Assembly (NCBI GenBank): GCA_003254885.1
Contig: QANT01004879.1
Span: forward strand, 1 to 35,303
Length of the DNA stretch: 35,303 bases
Source of the DNA: Purshia tridentata
Taxonomy: Eukaryota > Streptophyta > Magnoliopsida > Rosales > Rosaceae
Direction of reading: 5' to 3'
Position 1 is the first letter of the stretch, and every line of letters begins with the position of its first letter. A program made the translations under genes and the position numbers. The notes under the pieces were generated by a model. The model worked only from the letters and a program-made list of their open reading frames with translations, was not told where the DNA came from and did not search any database. Below are positions 1-10,672 of this stretch, one piece after another.

Positions 1-1165
1 TAGTGATAATATATATAAATTTGTAGACCAAAAATTATAAACTAATAAAATGCTCTCTTTTTTCAAATAAATAAGTCAAGAAAATGTTCAGCATTATGTC
101 CTTTTTAGTAATTATAAACAATCATAGTAGTTTTATATTATAATTTACCAAATACCTTTATACTACTTTTGTGCTCATAATACTTTTGAAAACATAATTT
201 ACCAAACACTCGGTAACATTACTCCACAGCTGTTTTACTTCATTACTTTATTACTTCACTGCTATTTTTTCTCATTGCAATACTGAACTAAGCCTAAGTA
301 TATAAGTATATACCCTGTACATAATGCTATATAGAGAAACCTTCAAATGAGGGATCCCTCATTTAGTGTTAAATAAGGGATCTCCTTGTGGGGCCCACAC
401 AAGTTTTGTGTCAATCCGAGCCGTTAATTTTTTACAACTTCATTAATAGATCATCCTTGCAAAAATTAGCCAAATTATAAACCATTTACCTATTTAACTT
501 TGATCAAATAAATGGACGAAGTGGTCACTCATTATATATATGTTATAATGTTATTTACCCAATCCTTATATAGTTTATAACTTTATAACGTTATATAAAT
601 GTTATAACTTATAAAGTCACACATGTTTGTATTATTGTTTCATTTGATTTGGACATTTGGTTGGATTTGACTTTTGGTCTGTAGTGTTGTTTTACTTTCT
701 TGCTTTGTATTTTACAACTTAAAAACATATTTGGGCTTAAAAAAGGCTCAAAAACATATTTCGGCATAAAAAAAAAAAACCAAACATATTTGGACTACAG
801 CTCAAATTTGAATTGTATACATACTTAAGTGTGAACAATAACACCGAACCAAACCGGGATCCTATAAGGTTTGGTTTGGATTAGTTTTCCACTAATATTT
901 ACAGTGCAATGCACCAAACTGCAATGTGCATAAATTTTCGGTGTGGTGCATGGTTTTACACAAACACTGCACCCTGCCCACCCCTAGAATGTAGTGCTCT
1001 AATGGATAACCAGATAACTGGACCAACCAAACCTGTTGGTATGACCTAGCCTCAAATTGGTTTTGGTTATTGGATTGGCCATTATGGCAGATCTAGTTTG
1101 GTTTGGATATTGGTTTGTTGTTTGGTTTTTTGAATCGTGCCCACCCCTTAAAATTTGATTAAATG
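1..1165. other. AT-rich intergenic DNA with repeat remnants
   Basis: No gene is supported here. The stretch is AT-rich. It includes a 20-bp perfect palindrome centred on GGGATCCC (345-364). Two adjacent segments, about 830-990 and 1000-1150, both end in the motif GCCCACCCC and are rich in ACCAAACC/GGTTTGG words, which is typical of short degraded plant repeat elements. I could not define ends or target duplications for them. Confidence 0.5.
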
Positions 1166-1173
1166 ATTAATTA

Positions 1174-1801
1174 CAGGGCCGGTCCTGACTTTTGGAAGGC
1201 CTAAGGGCGAAAATTTAAATTGGGCCCCTAAATTTAGTTGCAAAACAATTTACGCTTGAGAATTTGGAATCAATATTTCATTAACAAAACAATCAAAAAT
1301 TTAGAATTAGCAGCGGTCAATCAAAATTGTTTGTTGTGGAAATAAGAAGACATTTTCAACTTAATCAAAATTGTTTGTTGTGGAAATAAGAAGACATTTT
1401 CAACTTAATCAAAATTTCACAGCCATGTCAATGTCTAATGACTAAAAAAACAATGGGCTTTTCCAATTCAACTCCAAGAGATCAACTTCTCCATCATGTC
1501 AACAGTTTCTTTTCTCTGGAGAATAGTGTCAGATCCCCAATCCCACTTTTCAAAAACCAACTAAACCAAGCCTTTACCCTTTAGCCTTTTACTCCACTTT
1601 CCTAATTACTAAAATTTTTTTTTAAGGCCCCTGTTGGGCCTTAAAATAGACAATAGGGCCAGCAATATAAATAGTTTTTTCTTTAACAACATAATTATTT
1701 TATAATATATATTAATATATATATAATATAAATTTTGTGGGCCCCCTTGAAGGTGGGCCCTAGGCCGTCGCACTCCATGCACTCCTTTAGGGTCAACCCT
1801 G
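1174..1801. mobile_element. Non-autonomous hAT-type DNA transposon
   Basis: The segment begins CAGGGCCGGTCCT and ends in the inverse of CAGGGTTGACCCT, so both termini read CAGGG inward. It is flanked by a perfect 8-bp direct repeat, ATTAATTA, at 1166-1173 and 1802-1809. An 8-bp target duplication and CAGGG-type termini are hallmarks of plant hAT elements. At 628 bp it has no transposase reading frame, so it would depend on an enzyme supplied elsewhere. GGGCCC-rich subterminal segments lie just inside both ends. The family is inferred from the termini alone. Confidence 0.8.
1319..1410. repeat. 44-bp tandem duplication inside the hAT element
   Basis: The segment starting TCAAAATTGTTTGTTG is repeated without visible change at a spacing of 44 bp (starts 1321 and 1365), followed by a partial third start. 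The identity implies a recent local duplication inside the hAT element. Confidence 0.85.
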
Positions 1802-3856
1802 ATTAATTAGTCCCTGATTTTTTTTGGGTGATTTATAGGCCGGTCCAATTTTTTCTCCTCTCTTAGACTAATACCTTAATACTTTTTTATTTTTGACTAA
1901 GGTCCAAAAATATTATAAAGATGTTTTTATTTTAAAAAATATGTAATATTATCCTAAAATTAATGATATGTAAATCTTAATATTATCCTAGTATTATTAT
2001 AATATTATTATAATTGTATATTACCTTAATATTATAATATTATATTATATATCATAATTAATATTATCATATTATCCTATAATTAATTATGGAATTTAAC
2101 TGTGTCAAACGAACGATTGACTCTGATTTGTAAATACATTTCAATTGTACCAATCAATCGATCGGCTCCGGTTTGTCGGCTTTTATGTTATGGTTTAGCT
2201 CTAGGAGTTTGGGCTCCGCCCAAAATCCTAAAGCTAAACCCTGACATAATGCCTATATCGAACTCATTCTATACCATAGGAGGGGATGTGATGAAAAAAT
2301 GGGATTTACCCTCAAAACTCAGGAAACGAAATAGCTCGAATATATATATATATATACACACACACACCAACTCAGATATTGGTACAGTTGAAATGTACCT
2401 ATATATATTTCTTTTACTTGTTTGATTATTTTTTATGAGTTAATATATTTTTTTATTATATAATATAAACGGATATTATCATTTATTATTTTAAATTAAA
2501 AAATAAGAAACTAGATAATCTTGAATGTTTTAATTAAAAATGTCTGAATAGATATTATCTTTCATAATTTTTAAAATTAATTCATATTAATTATCTTAAT
2601 TTTAAGAGATAATATGAGTCCAAATTTAAAAAAGTCTATTGTTTGGACTTCAGTCTAAAAAATTGGATTTAAGTCTTAATTTAAATTTCTATAAAGTTTT
2701 AGTCCGAATGACCTTTCAAAATTGGACCTATTTCTAATTATTCCTTTTTTTTTTGGCAAAAAATTTGTCCCTGATTTAGACATAGTGCATAATGAATTTG
2801 ACTGAACTTACTACAATGACACAAAATTAAAGTTTCTAGTTTTGTAGTGACACAATCCAAACTATATATCCGCCTATGCCAAAATCCCAATGTTTATATG
2901 TTCTTTTGATAAAAAAATTAAAAACAATTTCTAACTTATGGAGTTATGGGCAAATTTAAGCTTTCACATGTCAAAGGAGCATCCTCAGGCTTTCAGTTAA
3001 TCTAATTTATCAACCGTCATTATTAATAGAATTAAAAGATAAGTCTGTAAATAATGAGCTGTCAATCTGTCATGTGATGTAGGTATCTTATTAATTAAAA
3101 CATAAGTCTATGGACTGGCAAAGCATTCGGATTTTGTGCTGGCAAAGCTCGGACCAATAAATGGCAACTCATGTGCTATGCTTTTAGCAACTTTAGATCT
3201 CCCACTTCGCCTCTAAGGCCTTCCACAATGGTGAAGTGATTTTGATTTAGATGTTTAAAGTGACTTGATTCCTATCTTAATAATAGTGCTGAGAGTAACT
3301 CTTATATTTGTTGTATTTGTAATAGTGTCGAGACTTGAGAGTGATTCTTATATTTACTGTATCCCTAGTACATATAATAGTGCTAACAGGGATATATGAG
3401 AATAATAGTGCTGAGAGTCCTTAGGCCTACATTATTCAAAAATTCATAGCTTTCAACACATCAATATCTACCACAAGAAAAAAAAAAAAAAAGTTATTAA
3501 TCACAACAAAATTTGGAGATAAAGATATAAATTTGCGTCACTTCATCTATTAAACAAACAAAAAGTTACTTTCTTTTGTATTTGGGGAGACAATATTCAA
3601 ACCTTTTACCCTTTTCAATGTTAAAAAGATAAATATCATTATATTAATAATTTATTAGTTAGTGAAAACAAAAACAAAATAATTTTTAGTGTGTAATAGA
3701 TTTTGTCACAAAAAATAAAGAAGAATAAAAATATTGAAACTGAAAACATAGAAAAAAAAAAAAAAGAGGATGCGGAAAGCACCTATCTCACATCTTGCCT
3801 CTGTTGGTCCCACCCTCCCCCTCTTTTTCTCTCGCAAATTATTTTGCTCACCACTA

Positions 3857-3940
3857 ATGAGCATCACCACCTACCTAGGTGAGTGACACGTGTCCCTCAA
3901 AGGATCAGTGTCACTCACCTGACTAGATAGTGATGCTCAC
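3857..3940. repeat. Imperfect foldback (inverted repeat), about 38-bp arms
   Basis: The left arm (about 3857-3895) runs from ATGAGCATCACC through GGTGAGTGACAC. The right arm (about 3902-3940), read in reverse complement, runs GTGAGCATCACT through GGTGAGTGACAC. The arms are separated by only a few bases, so the strand could fold into a long near-perfect hairpin. It is probably a tiny MITE-like or foldback remnant; no target duplication was defined. Confidence 0.7.
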
Positions 3941-5112
3941 CAAATAGCACTCCGTTCTCTCTCTATCTCTTTGTCCCTTCTCTCTCTTAATTGTAGTTCA
4001 TCGTCCAAGTGGTAGTGAGGGAGGCTAGTGACCTATCCGGCCTCCATATCGGAGCTTATCATCCACCAATTTGATCATCAACCTTCCTTATTGCTCTGGA
4101 GATGGGCTACAATGAACAGAGAGAGAGAGAGAGAGAGAGAGAGGGAGTGGGACTGCTGGTAGGGGTAGGGCCGCCGAAGGTGGGTTCGGTGCTGTGTGTA
4201 TCTTAATCTTTTAATTTTTTATTACTTGTTTTTTCTTTAACATGTAAGACGTTTTTGCCCATGAAGCAGAGATCGATCATGTGCATGTCACATGATTTTC
4301 TTATATACGAGTTTTTTTATGGAGGTGATGATGAATAGTCCCCCTATGACACAAAATGAATGTTTTTGTCCTCTAGTGGCACGGTCCAAAATTTACATTT
4401 TCCAATGTGATTTATCTCAAAGTTTATGTAAAATTTTCCTCATAAATAGCTTTTTGTTTTTTTAAAAAAAGTTGTCCAAAAAAAATAATCTTTTGATTGA
4501 CCGATGCACTGTAATAAGCTGAGCGCTCAACACTTTCACCGAGTGCTTGAAAATTGCCACTGTGCATTTGAAAATTTCATTCTCAGACAATGACAATCAT
4601 TGTTACTGTGCAATAGTAGCTATTTGAATTGGAAAAACACCTTATAAATTGCCACTACCACTTCATAACAATGGCAATTTGCACATTTTCTTTTAAAAAC
4701 CACCCAGCGCTCAACGCCAAAAACACAAAACAAAACATAATATGGGCTTTATTTGTACAAAGTGAACCTATTTATCATTGCAAGTTTTTAAGTGTAGGTT
4801 TGTTTATTATTAAAAGTTGTAAAATGGACGTTAGAGTACTTTAATTTAATAAGTATATTGAAGTAAATATATAATTATTAATTAATTAAATTCAGCAAAC
4901 ACAAACACAAATAATTAAGAAGTATGATTTCAAAAGGGCACGCTGCGCATACTGATGAGTGAGAGTGATGAGATTTCAGATGGGGCGCGCTGTGCATGCT
5001 GACGAGTGAGAGCGAATGAGTGATGAGCATATATGCTTTGGGTTGGAGTGCATTTATGTAATTTTGATGCCTCAGTTTCAGTTTCAACAAGTATCACTGT
5101 CAGCCAGCCTAG

Positions 5113-5114
<2 letters not shown>

Positions 5115-5152
<38 letters not shown>
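5115..5152. repeat. (TA)n microsatellite
   Basis: An uninterrupted run of about 19 TA dinucleotides. Confidence 0.95.
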
Positions 5153-5153
<1 letters not shown>

Positions 5154-6099
5154 CTCATCAATACACATGGACCATTAATTTATGGTGTACGTTTCACACT
5201 AATCATTTATATTATGATGGTCAATTGTCATGGACTCATGGCATTGATGATGAGATCTACTGATCCATCTAGCAATAAGTTTGCATTGAAACTAAAGAAT
5301 TAAGAGAATGTTAATTGGGTTTTCCTTTACACTTTTTCTTTGTGCATTATTTATTTTCTCTTTTATTTTATGGTGTAGTCTCGTGTAGAATTGTATTTTT
5401 TTGATCATCTTTTTAAGATTATCCCTACAAAAAAAATCATTAAATTATCTAATTATTATTACATAAATAAATGGTTCTTATAACAATTAAATTCACTATG
5501 TATTATTTGATCACAGTTAGCAATTTTCAATAGGGGAGCGCTAGGGGGCTAAAAATTAGGTGCCTTAAAATGGTCTTAGTGACATGAAATTTTCATATCG
5601 TAATTTTGTTTTATTAATTTAAAGCCACGTCATAATTAATTGCTACATCAGAATTTTTAAGAACATATTAAATCTTATATTAAATTACAAACAATAAAAT
5701 TAAATTAAAAAAACATAAAAATAATATACAGAAATCTCAAAGAAAACATAGAAAGGAAAAAAGATTTAACAATTTCCATACTTCAGGTTAGTTAATTGGT
5801 ATGAAGCTATGTTTTCGTCACTCCATGTTTCGGTAAAGTTCTTCTAACGATTTCTCATTCACTACAGGTTCTTTAAGAAATTGAGTCCCAATTTAAGAAC
5901 CCTAAAATCTACTACGTCATCTCTCTTCTTGATTTAGAAGAATTTTGTTCAACTTATTCATTGAGGTATGTTTTAATTTACTACTTCTATATTTTGAATT
6001 GAATTATGTTAAAAATGTTACTAGCTACCTAAGAAATTGTAGAGTTTAGGATTTTTTTTCTTTTTTTTCTTTTTTTTCTTCAATGTTGAAAATTACTAC

Positions 6100-6835
6100 G
6101 CAGGACCAATCTTGACAGACACAGGACCGGTCCTCTAGTAGGAACAATTTGCCCAAATGCAAGTGTGACCGATCCTGTTGTGATAGGACTGGTTCCTCAG
6201 GAAGACCAAATCAGCCAGATGCACTTGTGACCGGTTCAAAACTGGACCGGTCACACAGAGTCAAAATTCGATCTTCAGCATAGACAACCAGTCCTCTAGA
6301 AAGAAAAATCATTTTTAACGTAAAATAAAGATCTTAGCTACTAGTAGCAGCCCTCTTAGCTTCTTGACAAATTACACATCATTCATTAGAAATTTAATTA
6401 ATTTATTATGATTCTAGGTGAAATTGAGTTTTTTATCTTATATTTTTCATCTTATATATTGGATCTCACCTAGTGATAAATGGAGGAAGAAAATATCTCC
6501 CAAGAAGAAGATATTAATGAGTTAGACGATTTGGATATGACGGATGATCTCCAACTGGTGATAAAGGTTCTCTAACTGGTGTGAGACATCAACAATTTTA
6601 ATAGAAGACATTCTAGCAAAAAGAATGACATTTAACAAGACCGGTCACACAGCGTTCACATTTCGATCCTCAACATAGACAACTGGTCATCTGGAAAAAA
6701 AATCAGACGTCAACAATTTTAATAGAAGACATTCCAGCAAAAGGAATTACATTTGACAGGACCGGTCACACAGCGTTCATATTTCAATCCTTAACATAGA
6801 CAACTGGTCATCTGCAAAAAAAAAAAAATCATTTT
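6100..6835. repeat. GACCGGTC-rich repeats in the MULE core, with a 121-bp tandem duplication
   Basis: The palindromic octamer GACCGGTC and near variants recur through the core. A unit running from GACCGGTCACACAG through CATAGACAAC to a run of A appears about three times (near 6250, 6640 and 6761). The last two belong to a 121-bp tandem duplication, with AACAATTTTA at 6591 and 6712. Another imperfect pair of roughly 60 bp lies at about 6127-6240. The array is much more CpG-rich than its surroundings. Confidence 0.8.
6480..6575 (+). CDS. Short acidic open frame inside the MULE, function unknown
   Basis: A 31-codon frame starts with ATG at 6480 and encodes a very acidic peptide beginning MEEENISQEEDINELDD. 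It sits between copies of the GACCGGTC repeat in the core of a transposon. It may be a captured exon fragment or chance. I do not recognise it, and nothing shows that it is expressed. Confidence 0.15.
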   Translation: MEEENISQEEDINELDDLDMTDDLQLVIKVL

Positions 6836-7119
6836 TAAATCAAAATGGACACTTAATTGACTTGAAATTCTCCCTAAATACATGTTTAAAATAAAATATG
6901 ATGATAGAAATATGCCAACATACAATTGAAAATATATGATTAAAGAAAATAACATGATTTGAGTAAAGAGATCAATTGAGCCTATGACAAGAAGTGAAAT
7001 ATTGCAACAAGCTAGGAGATAAGAAAATTAATTACTTATGCTATTAACGTACCTTAATGAATGAGTTGAACAAAATTCTTCTAGATCACATATGAGATGA
7101 GAGTTGACGTAGTAGATTT

Positions 7120-7465
7120 TATGCTAAGAAGCACAGACACTCCTAAAGGGTGGAGTGTGACACTCGTCCGACACTCCGATACTCATCTGATATGTGTCTG
7201 ACATGCATATAGACGTGTCCGTTGAATTTCTCCCAAATTTGACTTTCCAACAAAGTGAGGACACACCAGGACACAGGATGAGGACACGACAGGGCTTAAT
7301 TAATTTACTATTTAAAAACTCAGGGTCCAGTCAAAATTTTAAAGTAATATGCTATATAATATTTAAATCGACGTGTCGAAGCCGTGTTGGAACCATGTTG
7401 TGTCCTAGTCATTTTAAAAGTTCATCGACATGTTGTATCAGGTCATGTCCTCTTCCTAGAATTTT
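7120..7465. mobile_element. Nested insertion in the right arm of the MULE
   Basis: The right arm matches the inverted left arm up to about 7120 (the GACGTAGTAGATTTTA word) and resumes at about 7465 (TTTTTAGGGTTTTAAAATTG). The 340 bp between has no counterpart in the left arm. It is rich in GTGTCC, GACACTCC and CGTGTC words (for example 7137-7220), common in plant repetitive DNA. The exact ends and target duplication are not resolved, so the class is unknown. Confidence 0.6.
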
Positions 7466-7744
7466 TAGGGTTTTAAAATTGGGGCTCGATCAATTTTGTA
7501 ATGAACCTACAGTGATGAATCCTTAAAAGAATTTTGCTCAAAAATGGAGTGATATTCCAAGGACAAAAGGTTTAATTAATCTTGTACATAGTCTGTAGAA
7601 GTTCTTGAATGAAAATTATCAACTTTGATCTTTAAGACTTTGCCAAACATTAATTATACCTTTTATGAAGAAATTTCAGTCTTTCTGTATGAATTGAATT
7701 GATTGATGAAATTTCTTAAATGTCTATTAATTTGTCTGTATTTT

Positions 7745-7950
7745 TAAAATTTTTCTCTATGTTTTTTAATTTTTTCTATATATTTTTTTGATATTTTTTA
7801 TAATTTTTTCTATATGTTTTTAATTTTTCTGTATGATTTTAATTTTTTGTATGCCTTTTAATTTTTCTGTATGGTTTTTTAATTTTTCTATATGTTTTTT
7901 AATTTTTTTATATGTTTTTCAATTTTTTATATGTTTTTCAATTAAAAGGG
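7745..7950. repeat. About 20-bp T-rich tandem repeat in the MULE right arm
   Basis: About ten degenerate copies of a unit like TTTTTAATTTTTCTATATGT lie head to tail. The left arm has only a short counterpart near 5700-5760. Subterminal tandem repeats are known in some Mutator-like elements. A frame of 113 codons at 7833-8174 crosses the array but is low-complexity and not credible as a gene. Confidence 0.75.
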
Positions 7951-8089
7951 TAGTTATGTCATTAAAAATACTGATGTGGCAATTAAAATATAAAGTGGAT
8001 AATCACAATTATAAAATGGAAATTCCACCTCATTGTGGCAATTTTGAAGCACCTCGTTTTAAGGCCCAAAATCATTTTCCTTTTCAATA

Positions 8090-8832
8090 TTACACGAGAA
8101 GAAGGCAAACAAAAAAAGTAGATAGAAATTTTTTGAAAACTTTGTTGAATTTGTTCAAAGTATGGTATATGTAATTGTGATACAATCCTTTAAAATTATA
8201 ATTGTTAAATTGATGATATGGATAAACGACATATAATTGATTGATAAATTAAGTTGTGCATTAATTGTTAATAATATAGAAATGCAAAACATGCATGCAT
8301 GAATTCAGTTAAAGACATGCATTGTACGTTTTACTTTTACATTGAAAACGAGTCCAAACACAAGCTCACATTTCATGGCTGGTACGTTATCCAGATACAC
8401 GTACAAGTAATACAACATAGCTACACATGTACTCCAAACAAAACCCCAAAACTTTTAGAAGCTAAAGATCCCAGTTCTTGTTGGATTGGATCCATCTCTA
8501 TTCTCTACAGATCGAGACTGCCAAGTCACAAACAATAATACAAGTTTCACACCCAAAGAACAATTTGGATATTCTCCTTTTGGACCATACAAATTAAATA
8601 ACGATAAATTAGTAATAAGTCACTAAATTATTTCCCGTTAAATTTTAAACACATATATTTAGTTTATATATTTCCAAGCTATTATTTTATAATTTGTTAG
8701 TTGATGCAACCCTTAGTCAAACCTCATTTTCTGTGTTTCTAACTTTGATTGAGGGGCTCAACTGGAGACCAGCATGTTGCTACTTGCTACCACATTTTTC
8801 AATCCACCATATCTGCTCAAGAGTCAAGAAAG
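8090..8832. other. Intergenic DNA between the MULE and the Copia element
   Basis: No gene is supported. The segment 8607-8740 matches 16045-16170 in the same orientation (shared words include TTATTTTATAATTT and TTGATGCAACCC), so both are copies of one dispersed repeat of at least 120 bp. The 79-codon frame at 8299-8538 has no recognisable domain. Confidence 0.5.
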
Positions 8833-9018
8833 TGTTAAAGGGTTAATTTGTAATTCAGTTTTTGGGTTTTGTTATTAGTTGTAATCCTAGTCTAATAAGG
8901 TTTGTATTATATTTCCTAACCCAATAGGTTTTTGTAATATTCACTTATATATACCTCTCTAAGAGAGAAGAATAAAATACAGAAAATATTATCCCAAGAC
9001 TCTTGATTTATTTTTAGA
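8833..9018 (+). repeat. 5' LTR of the Copia element
   Basis: Starts TGTTAAAGGG right after GAAAG and ends TTTTTAGA just before the primer-binding site. A TATA-like TTATATATA lies near 8944-8952, as expected for a promoter-bearing LTR. It lacks the extra 9-bp CTCTCTAAG copy seen in the 3' LTR. Confidence 0.93.
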
Positions 9019-9030
9019 TGGTATCAAAGC
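9019..9030 (+). other. Primer-binding site for initiator tRNA-Met
   Basis: TGGTATCAAAGC follows the 5' LTR directly. It matches the usual plant Copia site TGGTATCAGAGC, complementary to the 3' end of initiator methionine tRNA, with one mismatch. Confidence 0.9.
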
Positions 9031-9135
9031 CAAACCTTTTTTTCTCTCAAATCTGAAAATTAGGGGTTGGTCTTGGCATGAGTTTTGGTTTGCTTCCGCA
9101 TATTCCCTTGGGTGTTCGTTGTTTTCCCAACTAGA

Positions 9136-10247
9136 ATGTCATCCACTTCTACATACCTACCTATCTACATACCTACATATTTACATACCTACATACATAC
9201 ATACCTCCATATCTATCTACCTACATCCCTATACTATATCTTTCATCATAGGTGATTCTGATTCCTCCAAGACGAAAGAGGTTAAGTCTGACGGTATTGA
9301 GTCCCTCCCTCCTATGACCATCCATGAGAGTGTGCTAACCAAAGATTTGCTTGATGGTTCTAATTTTAGTCATTGGAAAAATACGATTTATCATAAGATT
9401 CGTGGGTGCAAGCAGTGGGGGCTTGTCTCGGGTTCTCTCCCTCCACCTTCCACTATTGGTTCTTCTGAGTATGAAGCTTGGGAGGATGAGAATTCTCTTG
9501 TGATTTCCTGGCTTCTGGAGTCCATGGTTCCTGGGATTCGATCTCAATTTTCTGGGTTACGCACTACTAAGCAAATTTGGGACACGGTGGACCAAACTTT
9601 CTCTGTTAGTCACGATGACCCCAAGTTGTATCAGAAAGAGTGTGAGGTACTTTCTCTTCGTCAGAATAATGATTCCGTGATTGTTTTCTTTGGTAAGCTG
9701 CAAAAGTTGTCGCAAGACATTGATGTTATTGAACTGTGTGGGATTGAGACTCCCCAAGATATTTTGTGGTATAATACTCGGCTCAATAAGCACCGGGTTT
9801 ATGTGTTCTTGGCTGGGCTTAATTCCTCCTTGGATCATGTTCGTGGTCGCATCCTTAGCACCAAACCGTTACCGGAGCTGCGGGCTGCTTATGCCATTGT
9901 GCGTTCTAAAGCCAATCGACAAGATGCAATGCTTGGCGCGTCCTCAACTAGTGAGGGTATGGCTATGGTTGCTAAACCTTCTTTCACTCCTCCGGGTCTA
10001 ATCAAACTCAACCCTAATTGAGGTGATCGAAAGTGTACCTACTGTAATGGCACTACCCACACTCCTGAGACCTGTTTCAAGCTGCATGGGTTCCCTGAAT
10101 GGCATCCTAAAGGTGCAAAAGGGGGTGGTTCAACGACTCCTTCTGCCCCGTCTCGGGGCAATTCTGCTACTGCATCTGTCTCGTGTGTCCAGTCAGGTAA
10201 CCCTGGTAATGCTTTTCGTACTTCTGCCTCTATTTGTAATGACTTTT
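9136..10247 (+). pseudogene. gag: Copia gag (nucleocapsid), broken
   Basis: The likely start ATG (9136) opens a frame that ends at 9253 because a tetranucleotide (TACM) microsatellite at about 9150-9232 puts it out of register with the gag body. The body, in another frame, is a Copia UBN2-type gag with LDGSNFSHWK near its start and a long helical region. An in-frame TGA at 10019-10021 separates it from the zinc knuckle CTYCNGTTHTPETC (CX2CX4HX4C), which binds the RNA genome. After the knuckle the frame runs into the protease without a break. Gag would coat the RNA inside the virus-like particle in the cytoplasm. Breaks: one frame disruption and one stop. Confidence 0.9.
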
Positions 10248-10672
10248 GGATAATAGATTCTGGAGCTACTGATCACATGACTAGTAACCGGTCCTTGTTT
10301 TCTGTTTTTTCATCTTCTAGCCCCAAACCTTTTATCACTAATGCTAATGGTGTTTCCTCCCCTGTTTTGGGTATTGGGACCATTATTCTTACTTCTACTA
10401 TTTCTCTTGCCAATGTGTTGTTTGTCCCTAATCTAAGTGGCAATCTTTTGTCGATTCATAAGTTAGTCCACTCACTCCCTTGTGTGGCTTTGTTTTTTCA
10501 TACTCACTGTTTATTTCAAGATGTGCAAACGAAGGAGACAATTGGCGGTGGTAAGGTGTGTGAGGGATTGTACTTGTTGGAGCATTGTTTGAAGCGTCCG
10601 ACACTTGGAAGCCATGTTACTTTGGCTCAAGACCAATCTCGGGGTGGACGACATTTGGTTGTGGCATCGTAG
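10248..10672 (+). pseudogene. Copia aspartic protease region, broken
   Basis: The motif WIIDSGATDHMT just before 10282 contains the catalytic DSGA of retroviral-type aspartic proteases, followed by a VLFVPNLSGNLLS segment typical of the Copia protease C-terminal half. It would cut the Gag-Pol polyprotein. It is in phase with the zinc knuckle. The frame then runs to a stop at 10670-10672; a one-base frameshift at about 10630-10640 puts the integrase start in a different frame. Confidence 0.9.

Larger units (their letters stand above)
1810..5523. other. AT-rich intergenic DNA, no gene supported
   Basis: Short open frames here (for example 2102-2425 and 4629-4844) show no recognisable domain and have the base composition of their surroundings. 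Visible content: TA/CA microsatellite at 2338-2366, poly-A at about 3478-3492, an AG microsatellite at 4118-4143 next to a GC-richer patch (to 4200), a foldback at 3857-3940, and a TA microsatellite at 5115-5152. A CT/GA-rich plus GCCGCCGAAGG composition at 3950-4200 resembles the patch at 16180-16500, suggesting related repeat remnants. Confidence 0.5.
5533..8080. mobile_element. Non-autonomous Mutator-like element (MULE) with long inverted arms
   Basis: The segment is flanked by a perfect 9-bp direct repeat TTTTCAATA (5524-5532 and 8081-8089), the target-duplication size of Mutator-like elements. The ends are inverted and diverged. The left end, GGGGAGCGCTAGGGGGCTAA, aligns with the reverse complement of the right end, GGAAAATGATTTTGGGCCTT. 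Further inward AGGTGCCTTAAAATGG matches AGGTGCTTCAAAATTG, and about 5913-5975 pairs with about 7060-7125. The left arm is about 450 bp. The right arm is about 1 kb because it contains a nested insertion (about 7120-7465) and an expanded 20-bp repeat (about 7745-7950). No transposase frame is visible in the core, so it is non-autonomous. Confidence 0.85.

Noticed and set aside
9335..9838. Minus-strand open frames opposite the Copia gag
   Set aside because: They are antisense shadows of the gag coding region, with no domain or start context of their own.
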